This document shows positions 9,181 through 18,216 of a stretch of 64,000 bases of DNA, piece by piece. The translations under genes were made by a program, and so were the position numbers. The notes beneath the pieces are model-generated. The model saw only the letters and a program-made list of their open reading frames with translations. It did not search any database and was not told the DNA's origin. Positions within the stretch are counted from its first letter, which is position 1, and every line of letters begins with the position of its first letter. The DNA is from Candidatus Defluviicoccus seviourii (GTDB lineage Bacteria; Pseudomonadota; Alphaproteobacteria; Rhodospirillales; Defluviicoccaceae): positions 1-64,000 of the forward strand of contig UXAT02000007.1 in assembly GCA_900609035.2 (NCBI GenBank), given 5' to 3'.

Positions 9181-11368
9181 CACCCGGCGCGGCGCCACCA
9201 GGCGCCGCCGACGGATTCTCTGCGGCCTTCTGCTTGCGGCAGCGACGGCAGCACCACTGCTGTGCGCGCTGCCCGCGGCAGCGGTCGAGCCGCCGAGCCG
9301 GGCCGAAGCGATTCTCTTTACCGCCGATACCCTCAGCTACGATCAGGAGCGGCGGGTCATCAAGGCGAATGGCAACGTCGAGGCGGTGCAGGGCGACCGC
9401 ACCTTGAAGGCGGACGAAATCACCTATGATGAGACCCGTGACCTTCTGATCGCAACCGGCAACGTTTCGCTCACCGAGCCCTCGGGCGAAGTCATCTTCG
9501 CCAGTCAGGCCGAGATCACCGGTGATCTCAAGAGCGGCGTGATCGAGGACCTGCGGCTGATTCTCACCGATGGCACCCGCGCGGCGGCGGCGTCCGGGCG
9601 GCGAACCGGCGGCACAGAGACCGAACTTACCAGGACCGTCTATTCGCCGTGCGATCTGTGCGCCGAAGAACCGACGCGGCCGCCCTTATGGCAGATCAAG
9701 GCAGCCAAGGTCCGCCACGATCAGAACGAGAAGATCGTCGAGTTTTCCGATGCATGGATGGAAGTTGGCGGCGTGCCGGTGTTCTATCTGCCGTACTTCT
9801 ACCAGCCCGATCCCACCGTCAAACGCAAGACCGGTCTTCTGGTGCCGACCTTCGGCAACTCCTCCGATTTCGGCCTGGTCGCCGAGATCCCGGTTTTCAT
9901 TGCGCTGTCGCCGCAGGCGGACCTGACGCTCACGCCCTGGTTCACCACCAAGGAGGGCGCACTGCTGGAAGCGCAATACCGGCGCGAGCTGTCCCGCGGC
10001 GAGATGAAGTTCGACGGCAGTCTGACCCGTGATTCGACCCAGAAGACGCGCGGCCACCTGTTCGGTGAAGCCCGGTACGATATCGACGAGCGATGGCGCT
10101 CCGGTCTCGATATCGAGCGCACGCTCGATCGCACCTACCTGCGCCGCTATGGCTTCAGTGACCAGCAGACGCTCACCTCGCGCCTGTACGGCGAAGCGTT
10201 CGGCCGTACCGACTATTTCGTCGCCAATTCCTATGTCTTTCAGGGCCTGAAGAGCGACGATGACAACGATACCATTCCATTCGTAGCGCCGAAGCTCGAC
10301 TACTATCATTTCGGCGATGTCGACGCGGTCGGCGGCCGCACCGATGTCCACCTCGACCTTGCCGTCCTGACGCGCACGGATGGCACCGATACCCGCCGGG
10401 CTTCGGCGCGGGCGGGTTGGACCCTGCCGCTGCTCGGTCCCATCGGTGACCTCTACACGCTGTCGGCGACGCTCTGGGGCGACGCCTATCACGTCAACGA
10501 CCTCGAGCGGGACGGCAGCGACAACCGTTACACCGGCTTCAGCGGCCGGCTGTTCCCGCAACTGGCCGGTGAGTGGCGGCTCCCGTTCGCGCGTGCCGGC
10601 GAGACGAGCCAGCAGATCATCGAGCCGATCGTGCAAGGTGTCCTCGCGCCGACCTTCGGCAATCCCAGCCGCATCCCCAACGAGGACAGCGAGGATATGG
10701 AGTTCGACACCACTAACCTGTTCGCACTCAACCGCTTTGCCGGTCTTGATCAGGTCGAGGAGGGGCCGCGCTTCAGCTATGGCCTGTCGTGGTCCTATTT
10801 CGGCGCCGACGGCGAGCGGGCGAGTGTGTTCAGCGGCCAGAGCTACCGCTTCTTCGAGGATGCCGCGATCCCGACCGCATCGGGCCTCAGCGGCAATTTC
10901 TCAGACGTGGTGACCGCCGTCGACCTCGCTCCCAACAAGTATCTCGACTTGCTCTATCGCAACCGTATCGACGTCGGCGAGGCGGCGGCGCGCCGGCACG
11001 AACTGGGCGCTGTCCTCGGCAGCGAACTCTTACGCGTCGGCGCCAGCTATGTGCGCTTCGATGAAGAGAACGACGACGGCACTGACTTCGAGGGCCGCGA
11101 GGAACTGGGCTTCAGCCTGTCGTCGCAACTCAACCGCTACTGGCGGACCCGCATCGCCGGTGTGCGCGATCTCAAGGGCGGCGGCGCGCAACGCGATCTT
11201 GGCATCCGCCTGACCTACGAGGACGAGTGCTTCCTGTTCACCTTCGGTTACAAGCGTACCGATATCGAGGATCGTGACATCGAGCCGTCAGACATCTTTT
11301 ATGTCCGCCTCGGCTTCAAGACGCTTGGAACTGTGGGCGGCGGCCTCCGCCAGCGTGACGGCGGATAG
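9170..11368 (+). CDS. lptD: LPS-assembly outer-membrane protein LptD
   Basis: 732 aa. LptD with LptE inserts lipopolysaccharide into the outer leaflet. The ATG at 9170 is preferred over one 27 bp upstream because it gives a clean signal peptide: RRRRR, a hydrophobic stretch, then ALPAAA before VEPP. Residues about 45-160 form the periplasmic OstA/LptA-like jelly roll; the rest is the 26-strand barrel. The Cys pair in YSPCDLCAEEP (about 160) and the C-terminal DECFLFTFGYKR Cys fit the known disulfides between the periplasmic domain and barrel. It heads the conserved lptD-surA-pdxA-rsmA operon. Confidence 0.95.
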   Translation: MRCDTRRGATRRRRRILCGLLLAAATAAPLLCALPAAAVEPPSRAEAILFTADTLSYDQERRVIKANGNVEAVQGDRTLKADEITYDETRDLLIATGNVSLTEPSGEVIFASQAEITGDLKSGVIEDLRLILTDGTRAAAASGRRTGGTETELTRTVYSPCDLCAEEPTRPPLWQIKAAKVRHDQNEKIVEFSDAWMEVGGVPVFYLPYFYQPDPTVKRKTGLLVPTFGNSSDFGLVAEIPVFIALSPQADLTLTPWFTTKEGALLEAQYRRELSRGEMKFDGSLTRDSTQKTRGHLFGEARYDIDERWRSGLDIERTLDRTYLRRYGFSDQQTLTSRLYGEAFGRTDYFVANSYVFQGLKSDDDNDTIPFVAPKLDYYHFGDVDAVGGRTDVHLDLAVLTRTDGTDTRRASARAGWTLPLLGPIGDLYTLSATLWGDAYHVNDLERDGSDNRYTGFSGRLFPQLAGEWRLPFARAGETSQQIIEPIVQGVLAPTFGNPSRIPNEDSEDMEFDTTNLFALNRFAGLDQVEEGPRFSYGLSWSYFGADGERASVFSGQSYRFFEDAAIPTASGLSGNFSDVVTAVDLAPNKYLDLLYRNRIDVGEAAARRHELGAVLGSELLRVGASYVRFDEENDDGTDFEGREELGFSLSSQLNRYWRTRIAGVRDLKGGGAQRDLGIRLTYEDECFLFTFGYKRTDIEDRDIEPSDIFYVRLGFKTLGTVGGGLRQRDGG

Positions 11369-11435
11369 GACAGAAGGCCGCGATGACGTTGCCCGTTCCG
11401 CCGTTGAAGGCTCCCCTCGAACCGGTAAGCCCTGC

Positions 11436-12758
11436 ATGGTGCGCCGCATGATCCCGACCCTGATCAGCCAACTTCGCTCTGCCGCCATTCGCGCCGTGTG
11501 CCCCTTCGGTGTCATGCTTGCGATGATGCTTGTCGTGCCGCTGGCAGCCAGCCCGGCCGCTGCCGAGGCCGACCATTCGATCGTTGCCGTCGTCAACAGC
11601 GACATTGTCTCGCAGCGTGACGTCGACAACCGGATGGCACTGTTCCTTGCCACCGGCAACTTGAGCGGCAGCCCGGAGATCCGCCAGCGGCTGGCGCCCG
11701 AGGTGCTGACCATGCTGATCGAGGATAGCCTGAAGCGGCAGGAAGCGAGGCGGCTCAAGATCGCCGTGCCGAGCGAAGAGACGGATCGCATGCTGATGCA
11801 GGTGGCAAGCCAGATCAAGGTGCCGCCGGAGGACCTGCCACGCTATCTCGTCCGGCAGAACGTCAGCATCGGCACGCTGCGCGAGCAGATCGAGACCGAA
11901 CTGGCGTGGGTCAAGGTGGTCACCCGCCTTGCTGGCGACAGCGCCGCGGTGAGCGAGGACGAGATCGACGAGGAGCTGGCGCGGCGCCGGGCCGCCGCCG
12001 GCCGGCCGGAGTTCCGCGTCGCCGAGATCTTTCTCCCGGTCGAAACGCCGCAGGAGGAGCAGAGCGTCCGTGATTTGGCCGGCCGGCTGATCAACGAGAT
12101 CCGTGCCGGCGCCAGCTTCAGCGGTCTGGCGCGGATCTTTTCGCGCGGACCGGCGGCGAGCAATGGTGGCGACCTCGGCTGGCTGCGCCAAGGGCAGCTC
12201 GACCCCGAGCTGGACCGTGTCGTCGGCACGCTCGAACCGGGCCAGGTCGCGGGCCCGATCCGCTCGCCGCGCGGCTATCATCTGATGGTTCTGTTTGGCA
12301 AGCGCACCGCTACGATTCCGGGCGGCGGCAGCCTTTCCCTTGGGTTGCACCAGGTATTCGCGCCGCTGCCGCAGGGCGCGTCACAGCTCCAGGCTATCCA
12401 GCGCATCGAGGCCGTGCGCAGCTTCGTCGACGGTGCGGCCAGTTGCGAGGCTCTCGCCAAGCGCGGATCCGGGCGCGACGGGATCGTTTCCACCAGCCTC
12501 GGCAAGGTTGATACCCGGCGGCTGCCGCCTGAACTGCAGGAGGTGGTGGCGCCGCTCAAGGCCGGCGAGATGACGCCGCCCATGCGCGCTGCGGACGGTG
12601 TTGCGGTGCTCATGGTGTGCGAACGCGATGAGGTCGCGGCCGATGATGAGGTGCGCACCGCAGTGCGGCGCCTCCTGCGCGAGGAGCGCCTAGCTGTCGC
12701 GTCGCGCCGGCTGCTGCGCGGCCTGAAGCGCGACGCGCTGATAGAAATCCGCCCGTGA
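11436..12758 (+). CDS. surA: periplasmic chaperone/peptidyl-prolyl isomerase SurA
   Basis: 440 aa. SurA helps fold outer-membrane proteins, including LptD encoded just upstream. The start at 11436 (MVRRMIPTL) gives a signal peptide ending at ASPAAAEA; a second ATG 12 bp later is possible. Residues about 45-185 are the SurA N-terminal chaperone domain (HSIVAVVNSDIVSQRDVDNR). One parvulin domain is clear at about 190-295 (EFRVAEIFLPV, FSRGPAASNGGDLGWL, RSPRGYHLM); the second, at about 300-405, is degenerate, as is common in alphaproteobacteria. It begins 67 bp after lptD and its stop overlaps the pdxA GTG start by 4 bp. Confidence 0.92.
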   Translation: MVRRMIPTLISQLRSAAIRAVCPFGVMLAMMLVVPLAASPAAAEADHSIVAVVNSDIVSQRDVDNRMALFLATGNLSGSPEIRQRLAPEVLTMLIEDSLKRQEARRLKIAVPSEETDRMLMQVASQIKVPPEDLPRYLVRQNVSIGTLREQIETELAWVKVVTRLAGDSAAVSEDEIDEELARRRAAAGRPEFRVAEIFLPVETPQEEQSVRDLAGRLINEIRAGASFSGLARIFSRGPAASNGGDLGWLRQGQLDPELDRVVGTLEPGQVAGPIRSPRGYHLMVLFGKRTATIPGGGSLSLGLHQVFAPLPQGASQLQAIQRIEAVRSFVDGAASCEALAKRGSGRDGIVSTSLGKVDTRRLPPELQEVVAPLKAGEMTPPMRAADGVAVLMVCERDEVAADDEVRTAVRRLLREERLAVASRRLLRGLKRDALIEIRP

Positions 12759-13780
12759 CCGCAAGCACGCCGCCGCTACCGCTGGCTCTCAGCATGGGCG
12801 AGCCGGCCGGAATCGGTGCCGAGATCACGCTCAAGGCGTGGCTCAAGCGGGATGATGACGGCGTTCCGCCCTTCTTTATCATCGCCGATGCCGGACATCT
12901 GGCCGTCGATGCCGCGGCGCTCGACTTGGGCGTGCCGCTGGTCCGTATCGCTGAGCCCGCGGCGGCGATCGCGGCGTTCGCCCGCGGCTTGCCGGTGCTG
13001 CATCGGCCGCTGCCGCATATGCCGGTGCCGGGGCGCCCGCAGGCGGCCACCGCACCTTCGGTCGTCAAGGCGATCGAGGAGGCGGTGCGCCTCACGCAGG
13101 CAGGTCAGGCGGCCGCTGTTGTTACCAACCCAATCCACAAGAAGGTCCTGCTGGGGGCCGGCTTTCCGTTCCCCGGCCACACCGAGTTCCTCGCCTCGCT
13201 TGCCGGCGGTGATGCACACGCGGTCATGATGTTGGCGGGTCCATCCTTGCGCGTGGTGCCGGTGAGTGTGCACGTGAGCCTGGCGCAAGCGATCGCCGGG
13301 CTGTCGGCCGCCGCCATCGTTGCCGCGGGACAGGCGACCGCGCAGGCGCTGGCCCAGGATTTCGGCATCGCGCGGCCGCGGCTCGCCATTGCCGGCCTCA
13401 ATCCGCATGCCGGCGAGGAGGGCGCGATGGGCTCCGACGAGCAGGACCTGATCGCACCGGCGGTCGCGGTCCTGCAGGCGGCCGGGATCGAAGCCTTCGG
13501 CCCGGTGCCGCCGGATGCGCTGTTCACCCCGCTCGCCCGCACCGGCTACGACGCGGCCATCTGCATGTATCACGACCAGGCGTTGATCCCGCTGAAGGCG
13601 CTCGACTTCGATCGTGCCGTCAACGTGACCCTGGGCCTCCCCTTCGTCCGCACCTCGCCCGATCACGGCACCGCGTTCGACATCGCCGGCAAGGGCCTGG
13701 CCAGCCCTGCAAGCCTGATCGCAGCCCTCAAGATGGCGGCCGCGATCGCCGACCGCCGCCGGGCCGGGCAGCAGCGATGA
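12755..13780 (+). CDS. pdxA: 4-hydroxythreonine-4-phosphate dehydrogenase PdxA
   Basis: 341 aa. PdxA oxidises 4-phosphohydroxy-L-threonine with NAD(P)+ in the DXP-dependent route to pyridoxal phosphate. The three metal-binding histidine regions are present: PFPGHTEFLASL, the MYHDQALIPLKAL block and TSPDHGTAFDIAGKG. SMGEPAGIG at residue 13 is the family N-terminal signature. The start is a GTG inside GTGA shared with the surA stop; the stop overlaps the rsmA ATG in ATGA. Both junctions suggest translational coupling. Confidence 0.96.
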   Translation: MTASTPPLPLALSMGEPAGIGAEITLKAWLKRDDDGVPPFFIIADAGHLAVDAAALDLGVPLVRIAEPAAAIAAFARGLPVLHRPLPHMPVPGRPQAATAPSVVKAIEEAVRLTQAGQAAAVVTNPIHKKVLLGAGFPFPGHTEFLASLAGGDAHAVMMLAGPSLRVVPVSVHVSLAQAIAGLSAAAIVAAGQATAQALAQDFGIARPRLAIAGLNPHAGEEGAMGSDEQDLIAPAVAVLQAAGIEAFGPVPPDALFTPLARTGYDAAICMYHDQALIPLKALDFDRAVNVTLGLPFVRTSPDHGTAFDIAGKGLASPASLIAALKMAAAIADRRRAGQQR

Positions 13781-14646
13781 CCTGTGCCGCCGCCACCGCG
13801 GAGCCCTCTGCAGCCGCTCTCGCGCTGGCGCATCTGCCGCCCCTGCGCGAGGTGATCGCGCGCCACCATCTCGCGGCACACCGGCGCTTAGGCCAGCACT
13901 TTCTGCTCGATCTCAACCTCACCCGGCGCATCGTCCGCGCTGCCGGCGCCGTCCATGAAGGGGTGGTGATCGAGGTCGGCCCCGGCCCGGGCGGCCTGAC
14001 GCGCAGCCTGCTGGAAGCCGGCGCGTGTGTGATCGCGATCGAGAAGGACCGCCGCTGCATCGAGGCGCTCCATGAACTGACGGAAGCCGCCGGAGGCGCA
14101 CTCACCGTGATCGAGGGCGATGCCACCGCGCTTGACGTGCGCACGCTGGCGCCGCCACCGCGGCGCATCGTCGCCAACCTGCCCTACAACGTGGCGACGC
14201 CGCTCCTCATCGGCTGGCTGCGCAACGCCACCGATTTCGCAAGCCTCACCTTGATGTTCCAGAAGGAGGTGGCCGACCGGCTGGTCGCCCGCCCCGGCAC
14301 GGCCGCCTACGGCCGGCTTTCGGTGATTGCCCAGTGGCGCTGCGAGGTTCACTGCGCGTTCGGGCTCGATGCGCGCGCCTTCACGCCGCCGCCCAAGGTC
14401 GCGTCCGCTGTCGTCACGCTGACGCCGCGACCGCTGCCACTGGCGGAAGCCGAATGGGGAACGCTGGAGCGGGTGACGGCGGCGGCATTCGGCCAGCGTC
14501 GAAAGATGCTGCGCGCCAGCCTGCGCGCGCTCGGCCTCGATCCGGCCGCCTGCGGCATCGAGCCGACCCGGCGCGCCGAGGAACTCGATGTCGAGGAATT
14601 CTGCCGCCTGGCCCGGCTTCTGGCAGCGACCGCAGCCACATCCTGA
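13777..14646 (+). CDS. rsmA: 16S rRNA dimethyladenosine transferase RsmA (KsgA)
   Basis: 289 aa SAM-dependent enzyme that dimethylates two adjacent adenines near the 3' end of 16S rRNA (A1518/A1519 in E. coli numbering). The N-terminal RRLGQHFLLD, SAM-binding EVGPGPGGLTRSLLE (motif I, about residues 65-80), the acidic IEKD and the catalytic NLPYNVATPL (motif IV, about 130) are all visible. The C-terminal helical domain is full length. It is the last classical member of the lptD operon; its TGA overlaps the next ATG by one base. Confidence 0.96.
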   Translation: MTCAAATAEPSAAALALAHLPPLREVIARHHLAAHRRLGQHFLLDLNLTRRIVRAAGAVHEGVVIEVGPGPGGLTRSLLEAGACVIAIEKDRRCIEALHELTEAAGGALTVIEGDATALDVRTLAPPPRRIVANLPYNVATPLLIGWLRNATDFASLTLMFQKEVADRLVARPGTAAYGRLSVIAQWRCEVHCAFGLDARAFTPPPKVASAVVTLTPRPLPLAEAEWGTLERVTAAAFGQRRKMLRASLRALGLDPAACGIEPTRRAEELDVEEFCRLARLLAATAATS

Positions 14647-15563
14647 TGGCCGCGCCACCCTCGCCGCCCGAGCACGGCTCGCTTTCGCCCTACCTGCTGC
14701 TGATCATTCCGCCCCTGTGCTGGGCCGGCAACTTCGTCGTCGGCCGAGCGATGCATGCCGATATTCCGCCGGCAGCGCTCACCTTCTGGCGCTGGGCGGT
14801 GGCAGCCATAGTGTTGCTGCCGTTGGCCGGACTGGCCGCTTGGCGGCTACGGCGGGAGCTGCTGCGCCACTGGCGGCTCTTGGCGGTGCTCGCCGCAAGT
14901 GGCGTCCTCGGCTTTCAGTACTGCGTCTATCGCGGTCTGCAGACGACCACGGCGATCAACGGCGTCCTCATCATTGCGACCATTCCGGCCGTCATCCCGG
15001 CGATCGCCTACGGGCTCGACGGCACGCGGTTGCGCCTGCGCCAGGCCGCCGGCATCGCGCTCTCGATGCTGGGGGTAGGCATTGTCATCCTGCAGGGCGA
15101 TCTGGCCCTCCTGGCCGCGCGGCGGCTGACGCCGGGTGATGCCTGGATGGCACTCGCGGTGCCGATGTGGGCGCTCTATTCGGTGCTGGTCCGTCGCTTG
15201 CCGGCGTCAGTGCCGCCACTCGTCCTCCTGTTGGCGACCATTATCATCGGCTTGGTGCTGACGGCGCCGCTTTATGGCGCCGACATCGCCGCCGGCCGCG
15301 GCTTCGCTGTTGAACGGCCGACGCTCGCCGCCATCACTTACGTCGGCGTGTTCGCCTCGGTGATCGCCTTTGCCTGCTGGAACCGCGGCGTGCGGGCGGT
15401 CGGCGCTGCCAAGGCCGGGCTGTTCATCCACCTGATGCCGGTGTTCGCGGCCGTTCTCGCAACGCTGTTTCTCGATGAGCGGCTGCAGGCATTTCACTTC
15501 GTCGGCGGGGCATTGATTGCGGCGGGGCTGTACCTGTCCTCGACAGCCGGCCGGGCGCGTTAA
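14646..15563 (+). CDS. EamA/DMT-family transporter
   Basis: 305 aa inner-membrane transporter with about ten helices. It opens with LLLIIPPLCWAGNFVVGRAM, a strong match to the YdcZ/RhtA-like EamA N-terminus, and has the second-half signature KAGLFIHLMPVFAAVLATLFLDE. The start was placed at the ATG overlapping the rsmA stop (TGATG), which gives normal length; the longer reading would run inside rsmA. It appears to be an operon rider rather than part of the conserved lptD cluster. The substrate is unknown. It converges with gmk, overlapping by 4 bp. Confidence 0.9.
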   Translation: MAAPPSPPEHGSLSPYLLLIIPPLCWAGNFVVGRAMHADIPPAALTFWRWAVAAIVLLPLAGLAAWRLRRELLRHWRLLAVLAASGVLGFQYCVYRGLQTTTAINGVLIIATIPAVIPAIAYGLDGTRLRLRQAAGIALSMLGVGIVILQGDLALLAARRLTPGDAWMALAVPMWALYSVLVRRLPASVPPLVLLLATIIIGLVLTAPLYGADIAAGRGFAVERPTLAAITYVGVFASVIAFACWNRGVRAVGAAKAGLFIHLMPVFAAVLATLFLDERLQAFHFVGGALIAAGLYLSSTAGRAR

Positions 15564-16213
15564 GTGCCGCTGACGGTGGCGACGAAGGCGGCAAGCCCGA
15601 CCTGGCGCCGCCGCCGCAGGCGCTCGGCAGCCAGAATCGCCCGCACGTCGGCGGTCGCGGCCGAAAGCTCCCGGTTAACAACCACGTAATCGTACTCGCC
15701 CCAGTGGCTCATCTCGGCGCTCGCACGTGCCATCCGCGCGCGCACCACGTCGTCTGAATCCTGTCCGCGGCCGCGCAGGCGCCGCTCCAGCTCGGTCTGC
15801 GACGGCGGCAGGATGAAGACGCTGACGACATCATCGCCGGCGCTGGCGCGCAGCTGCTGTGCCCCTTGCCAATCGACATCGAACAGCACATCGCTGCCGG
15901 CGGCGAGTGCCGCTTCAACCGGCTCACGCGGGGTCCCGTAGCGATTGCCGAACACGACCGCGTGCTCGAGCAGGCGGCCCGAGTCGGCGAGTGCGGCGAA
16001 CGCCTCAACACTCGCGAACGAATAGTGGCGACCATCGATCTCGCCCGGCCGCGGCGGCCGGGTGGTGACCGAGACGGACATTTGCAGTCCGGCTTCGGTG
16101 GCCAGCAGGCCGTGTGCGATGGAGGACTTGCCGGCGCCCGACGGCGAGGACAGCACGAGCATCAGCCCCCGACGGGCGATCGCGGATCCTTCCGTTGCGG
16201 CCGCTTCACTCAA
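15560..16213 (-). CDS. gmk: guanylate kinase
   Basis: 217 aa. It phosphorylates GMP to GDP with ATP. The P-loop LSSPSGAGKSSIAHGL is at about residues 21-36, followed by the GMP-binding VTTRPPRPGEIDGRHY and FASVEAFAALADSGRLLEHA. Arg residues of the lid (LERRLRGRGQD) are present. The gene is the last of the minus-strand chain fabG-acpP-fabF-mltG-yicC-gmk, with its ATG overlapping the yicC stop by 8 bp. Length is normal. Confidence 0.97.
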   Translation of the reverse strand: MSEAAATEGSAIARRGLMLVLSSPSGAGKSSIAHGLLATEAGLQMSVSVTTRPPRPGEIDGRHYSFASVEAFAALADSGRLLEHAVVFGNRYGTPREPVEAALAAGSDVLFDVDWQGAQQLRASAGDDVVSVFILPPSQTELERRLRGRGQDSDDVVRARMARASAEMSHWGEYDYVVVNRELSAATADVRAILAAERLRRRRQVGLAAFVATVSGT

Positions 16214-17096
16214 TGTTCTGTACCTGCTCGCGCAGCTGATCGATCACCGTCTTGAGATCGATGCCGATCCGCGTCAGCTCGACGTCGGCCGACTTGGCGC
16301 ACAGGGTGTTGGCCTCCCGGTTCAGCTCCTGACAGAGGAAATCGAGCTGCCGGCCGACCGGGCCATCGGCGGCGAGGAGCGCGCGGGCCGCGAGCACGTG
16401 CGCCTTCAGGCGATCAAGTTCCTCGCGCGGATCGGCCTTCACGGTGAGTATCGCTGCCTCCTGCGCCAGGCGATCCTCGCCCAGAGCCGGCACGGAAGCG
16501 CTCAACGCCTGCAACTGCTCCTTGAGCCGTGCGAAGATCGCTGCTGGTTGGGTGGCGGTAAGCGCGGCCGCGTCGCTCTGCAGGTGCGCAATGCGTTCGG
16601 CCTGCCCCTCCAGCACGGTCTGCAGCCGCGCCCCTTCCGCCTGCCGCGTGGCAACAAGCTGCGTGACCACGGTCTCGAAGTGGGTCATCAACTCTGCCTC
16701 CAGCCGGCTGCGCGCGTCGCCGCTCGGCAGGCCGTCGTCGGTCTCGATGACGCCGCGCAAGCCCAGGATCGCACTCGCGGTGGCCGGCGCCGCGCCAGGC
16801 AGCCGGCGCTCGATATCCGGCAACAGATCGAGGATCTTGGCCAGCACCGCCTCGTTGACGCGCACGTTCGCGCTGCCGACAGCGAAGGACAAGGTGAGCG
16901 TGATCAGCAAATTGCCGCGGCGGATGGCGGTCCCGACGCGCTTGCGCACCAGTGGCTCCAAGCCCTCAAAGCCGGCCGGCAGGCGGCAGCGCATCTCCAA
17001 GCCGCGGGCGTTGACGCTGCGGACCTCCCAGGTCCAGGTGCAGCCGTCGGTTGTTGATTCGCCGCGGGCGAAGCCCGTCATGGAGGAAATGGCCAC
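16206..17096 (-). CDS. YicC-family endoribonuclease-like protein
   Basis: 296 aa. The family N-terminus ISSMTGFARGES is clear, and the C-terminal DUF1732 block (VGRQLDFLCQELNREANTLC, ELTRIGIDLKTVIDQLREQVQN) is complete. YicC of E. coli has been linked to RNA degradation, but its cellular role in alphaproteobacteria is unclear. The start is a GTG (17096-17094) four codons before SSM, because AAGGAA lies just upstream and family members begin M-x-I-S-S-M-T-G-F. It sits between mltG and gmk, an arrangement common in alphaproteobacteria. Confidence 0.9.
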   Translation of the reverse strand: MAISSMTGFARGESTTDGCTWTWEVRSVNARGLEMRCRLPAGFEGLEPLVRKRVGTAIRRGNLLITLTLSFAVGSANVRVNEAVLAKILDLLPDIERRLPGAAPATASAILGLRGVIETDDGLPSGDARSRLEAELMTHFETVVTQLVATRQAEGARLQTVLEGQAERIAHLQSDAAALTATQPAAIFARLKEQLQALSASVPALGEDRLAQEAAILTVKADPREELDRLKAHVLAARALLAADGPVGRQLDFLCQELNREANTLCAKSADVELTRIGIDLKTVIDQLREQVQNIE

Positions 17097-17208
17097 CGGT
17101 GTTTCCTTCGCTCCGCTCCGCCCTGCCCCCGGTTTCGCGGTTATAGAGAAGCGGTGGAGGGGCAACAAGGGCGCGCGGGCGCCGTAAGGCCCCGAATCTG
17201 CCCGCGTC

Positions 17209-18201
17209 TTACGGTGACGGCGCGGCGCGCTTTTGCACCGAGCGCCAGCGGGCGACGTTGCGGTTGTGGTCATCGAGCGTTCGGGCGAAGGCGTGGCCGC
17301 CCGAGCCATCGGCGACGAAATAGAGCTCGTCGCCCGGTGCCGGCGCGAGCACGGCCGCGAGCGCCGCCCGCCCGGGATTGGCGATCGGTCCCGGCGGCAG
17401 GCCATCGACCTGATAGGTGTTGTAGGGGGATGGGCGTTGCAGATCGGCCTGCGTCAGCGGCCGTTCGAGCGGCCGACCGCCCTCACTCGCGGCGTAGGCA
17501 ACGGTCGGATCGGCCTGCAGCCGCATGCCGAGACGCAGGCGGTTGAGGAAGACTGCGGCAACGCGCGTCCGCTCGTCTGCCAGCGCCGTTTCCTTTTCGA
17601 CGATGGAGGCGAGGATCACCGCCTCGGCCGGCGTCGTGAGCGGAAGGTCGGCCGCCCGCGTCGGCCACAGTTCCTCGACGGCCTTGCGCATCGAGGCCGT
17701 CATCCGTTCCAGGAGCGCGCGCCGGTCGTCGCCGAAGGTGTAGTGGTAGGTCTCCGGCAGCAGCGTTCCTTCATCGGGCACCGCTGCAACCTCACCTTCG
17801 AGCCCGTCTGCGGCGCGCAGCAGCGCCACCACCTGGGCGCTCGTCAGGCCCTCAGGGACGGTCAGCCGGCGTATGCGGACGGCGCCTTGCTGCAGGGCCG
17901 ATGCGACCGCGCGGCCGCTGATCTCGGGGGGGAACAGATATTCGCCGGCCTTGAGCTGTCCGCCTGCGCCTTCGAGCGCGATGCCGATGCGAAACGGCAC
18001 CTGGCCGCGGATCACGCCGGCGTCGGCGAGCGTGGCTGCGATGGCCGCCACGCCTGACCCGCGCGGGATGACGACCGCGGCCTCACGCGTGAGTGGTCCC
18101 GGCCCGAGGTAAGCGAAGGCGAGATAGCCGGCGGCGCAGAGAGCGAGTGCCAGCGCCGAAAGCGCGATCTTGCGGACGATCCGGGCCGCCGCGCCGGCCA
18201 T
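17209..18201 (-). CDS. mltG: endolytic murein transglycosylase MltG
   Basis: 330 aa. MltG cuts nascent glycan strands in the inner-membrane region and so limits peptidoglycan chain length. One N-terminal membrane anchor spans about residues 10-31 ([20 protein letters not shown]); a LysM-like subdomain follows ([18 protein letters not shown]), then the YceG catalytic core with [15 protein letters not shown], whose first Glu (about 202) is the expected catalytic residue, and [15 protein letters not shown]. It starts 15 bp after the fabF stop, in the same operon. Confidence 0.95.
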   Translation of the reverse strand: MAGAAARIVRKIALSALALALCAAGYLAFAYLGPGPLTREAAVVIPRGSGVAAIAATLADAGVIRGQVPFRIGIALEGAGGQLKAGEYLFPPEISGRAVASALQQGAVRIRRLTVPEGLTSAQVVALLRAADGLEGEVAAVPDEGTLLPETYHYTFGDDRRALLERMTASMRKAVEELWPTRAADLPLTTPAEAVILASIVEKETALADERTRVAAVFLNRLRLGMRLQADPTVAYAASEGGRPLERPLTQADLQRPSPYNTYQVDGLPPGPIANPGRAALAAVLAPAPGDELYFVADGSGGHAFARTLDDHNRNVARWRSVQKRAAPSP

Positions 18202-18216
18202 GCAGCGGACCCGGGC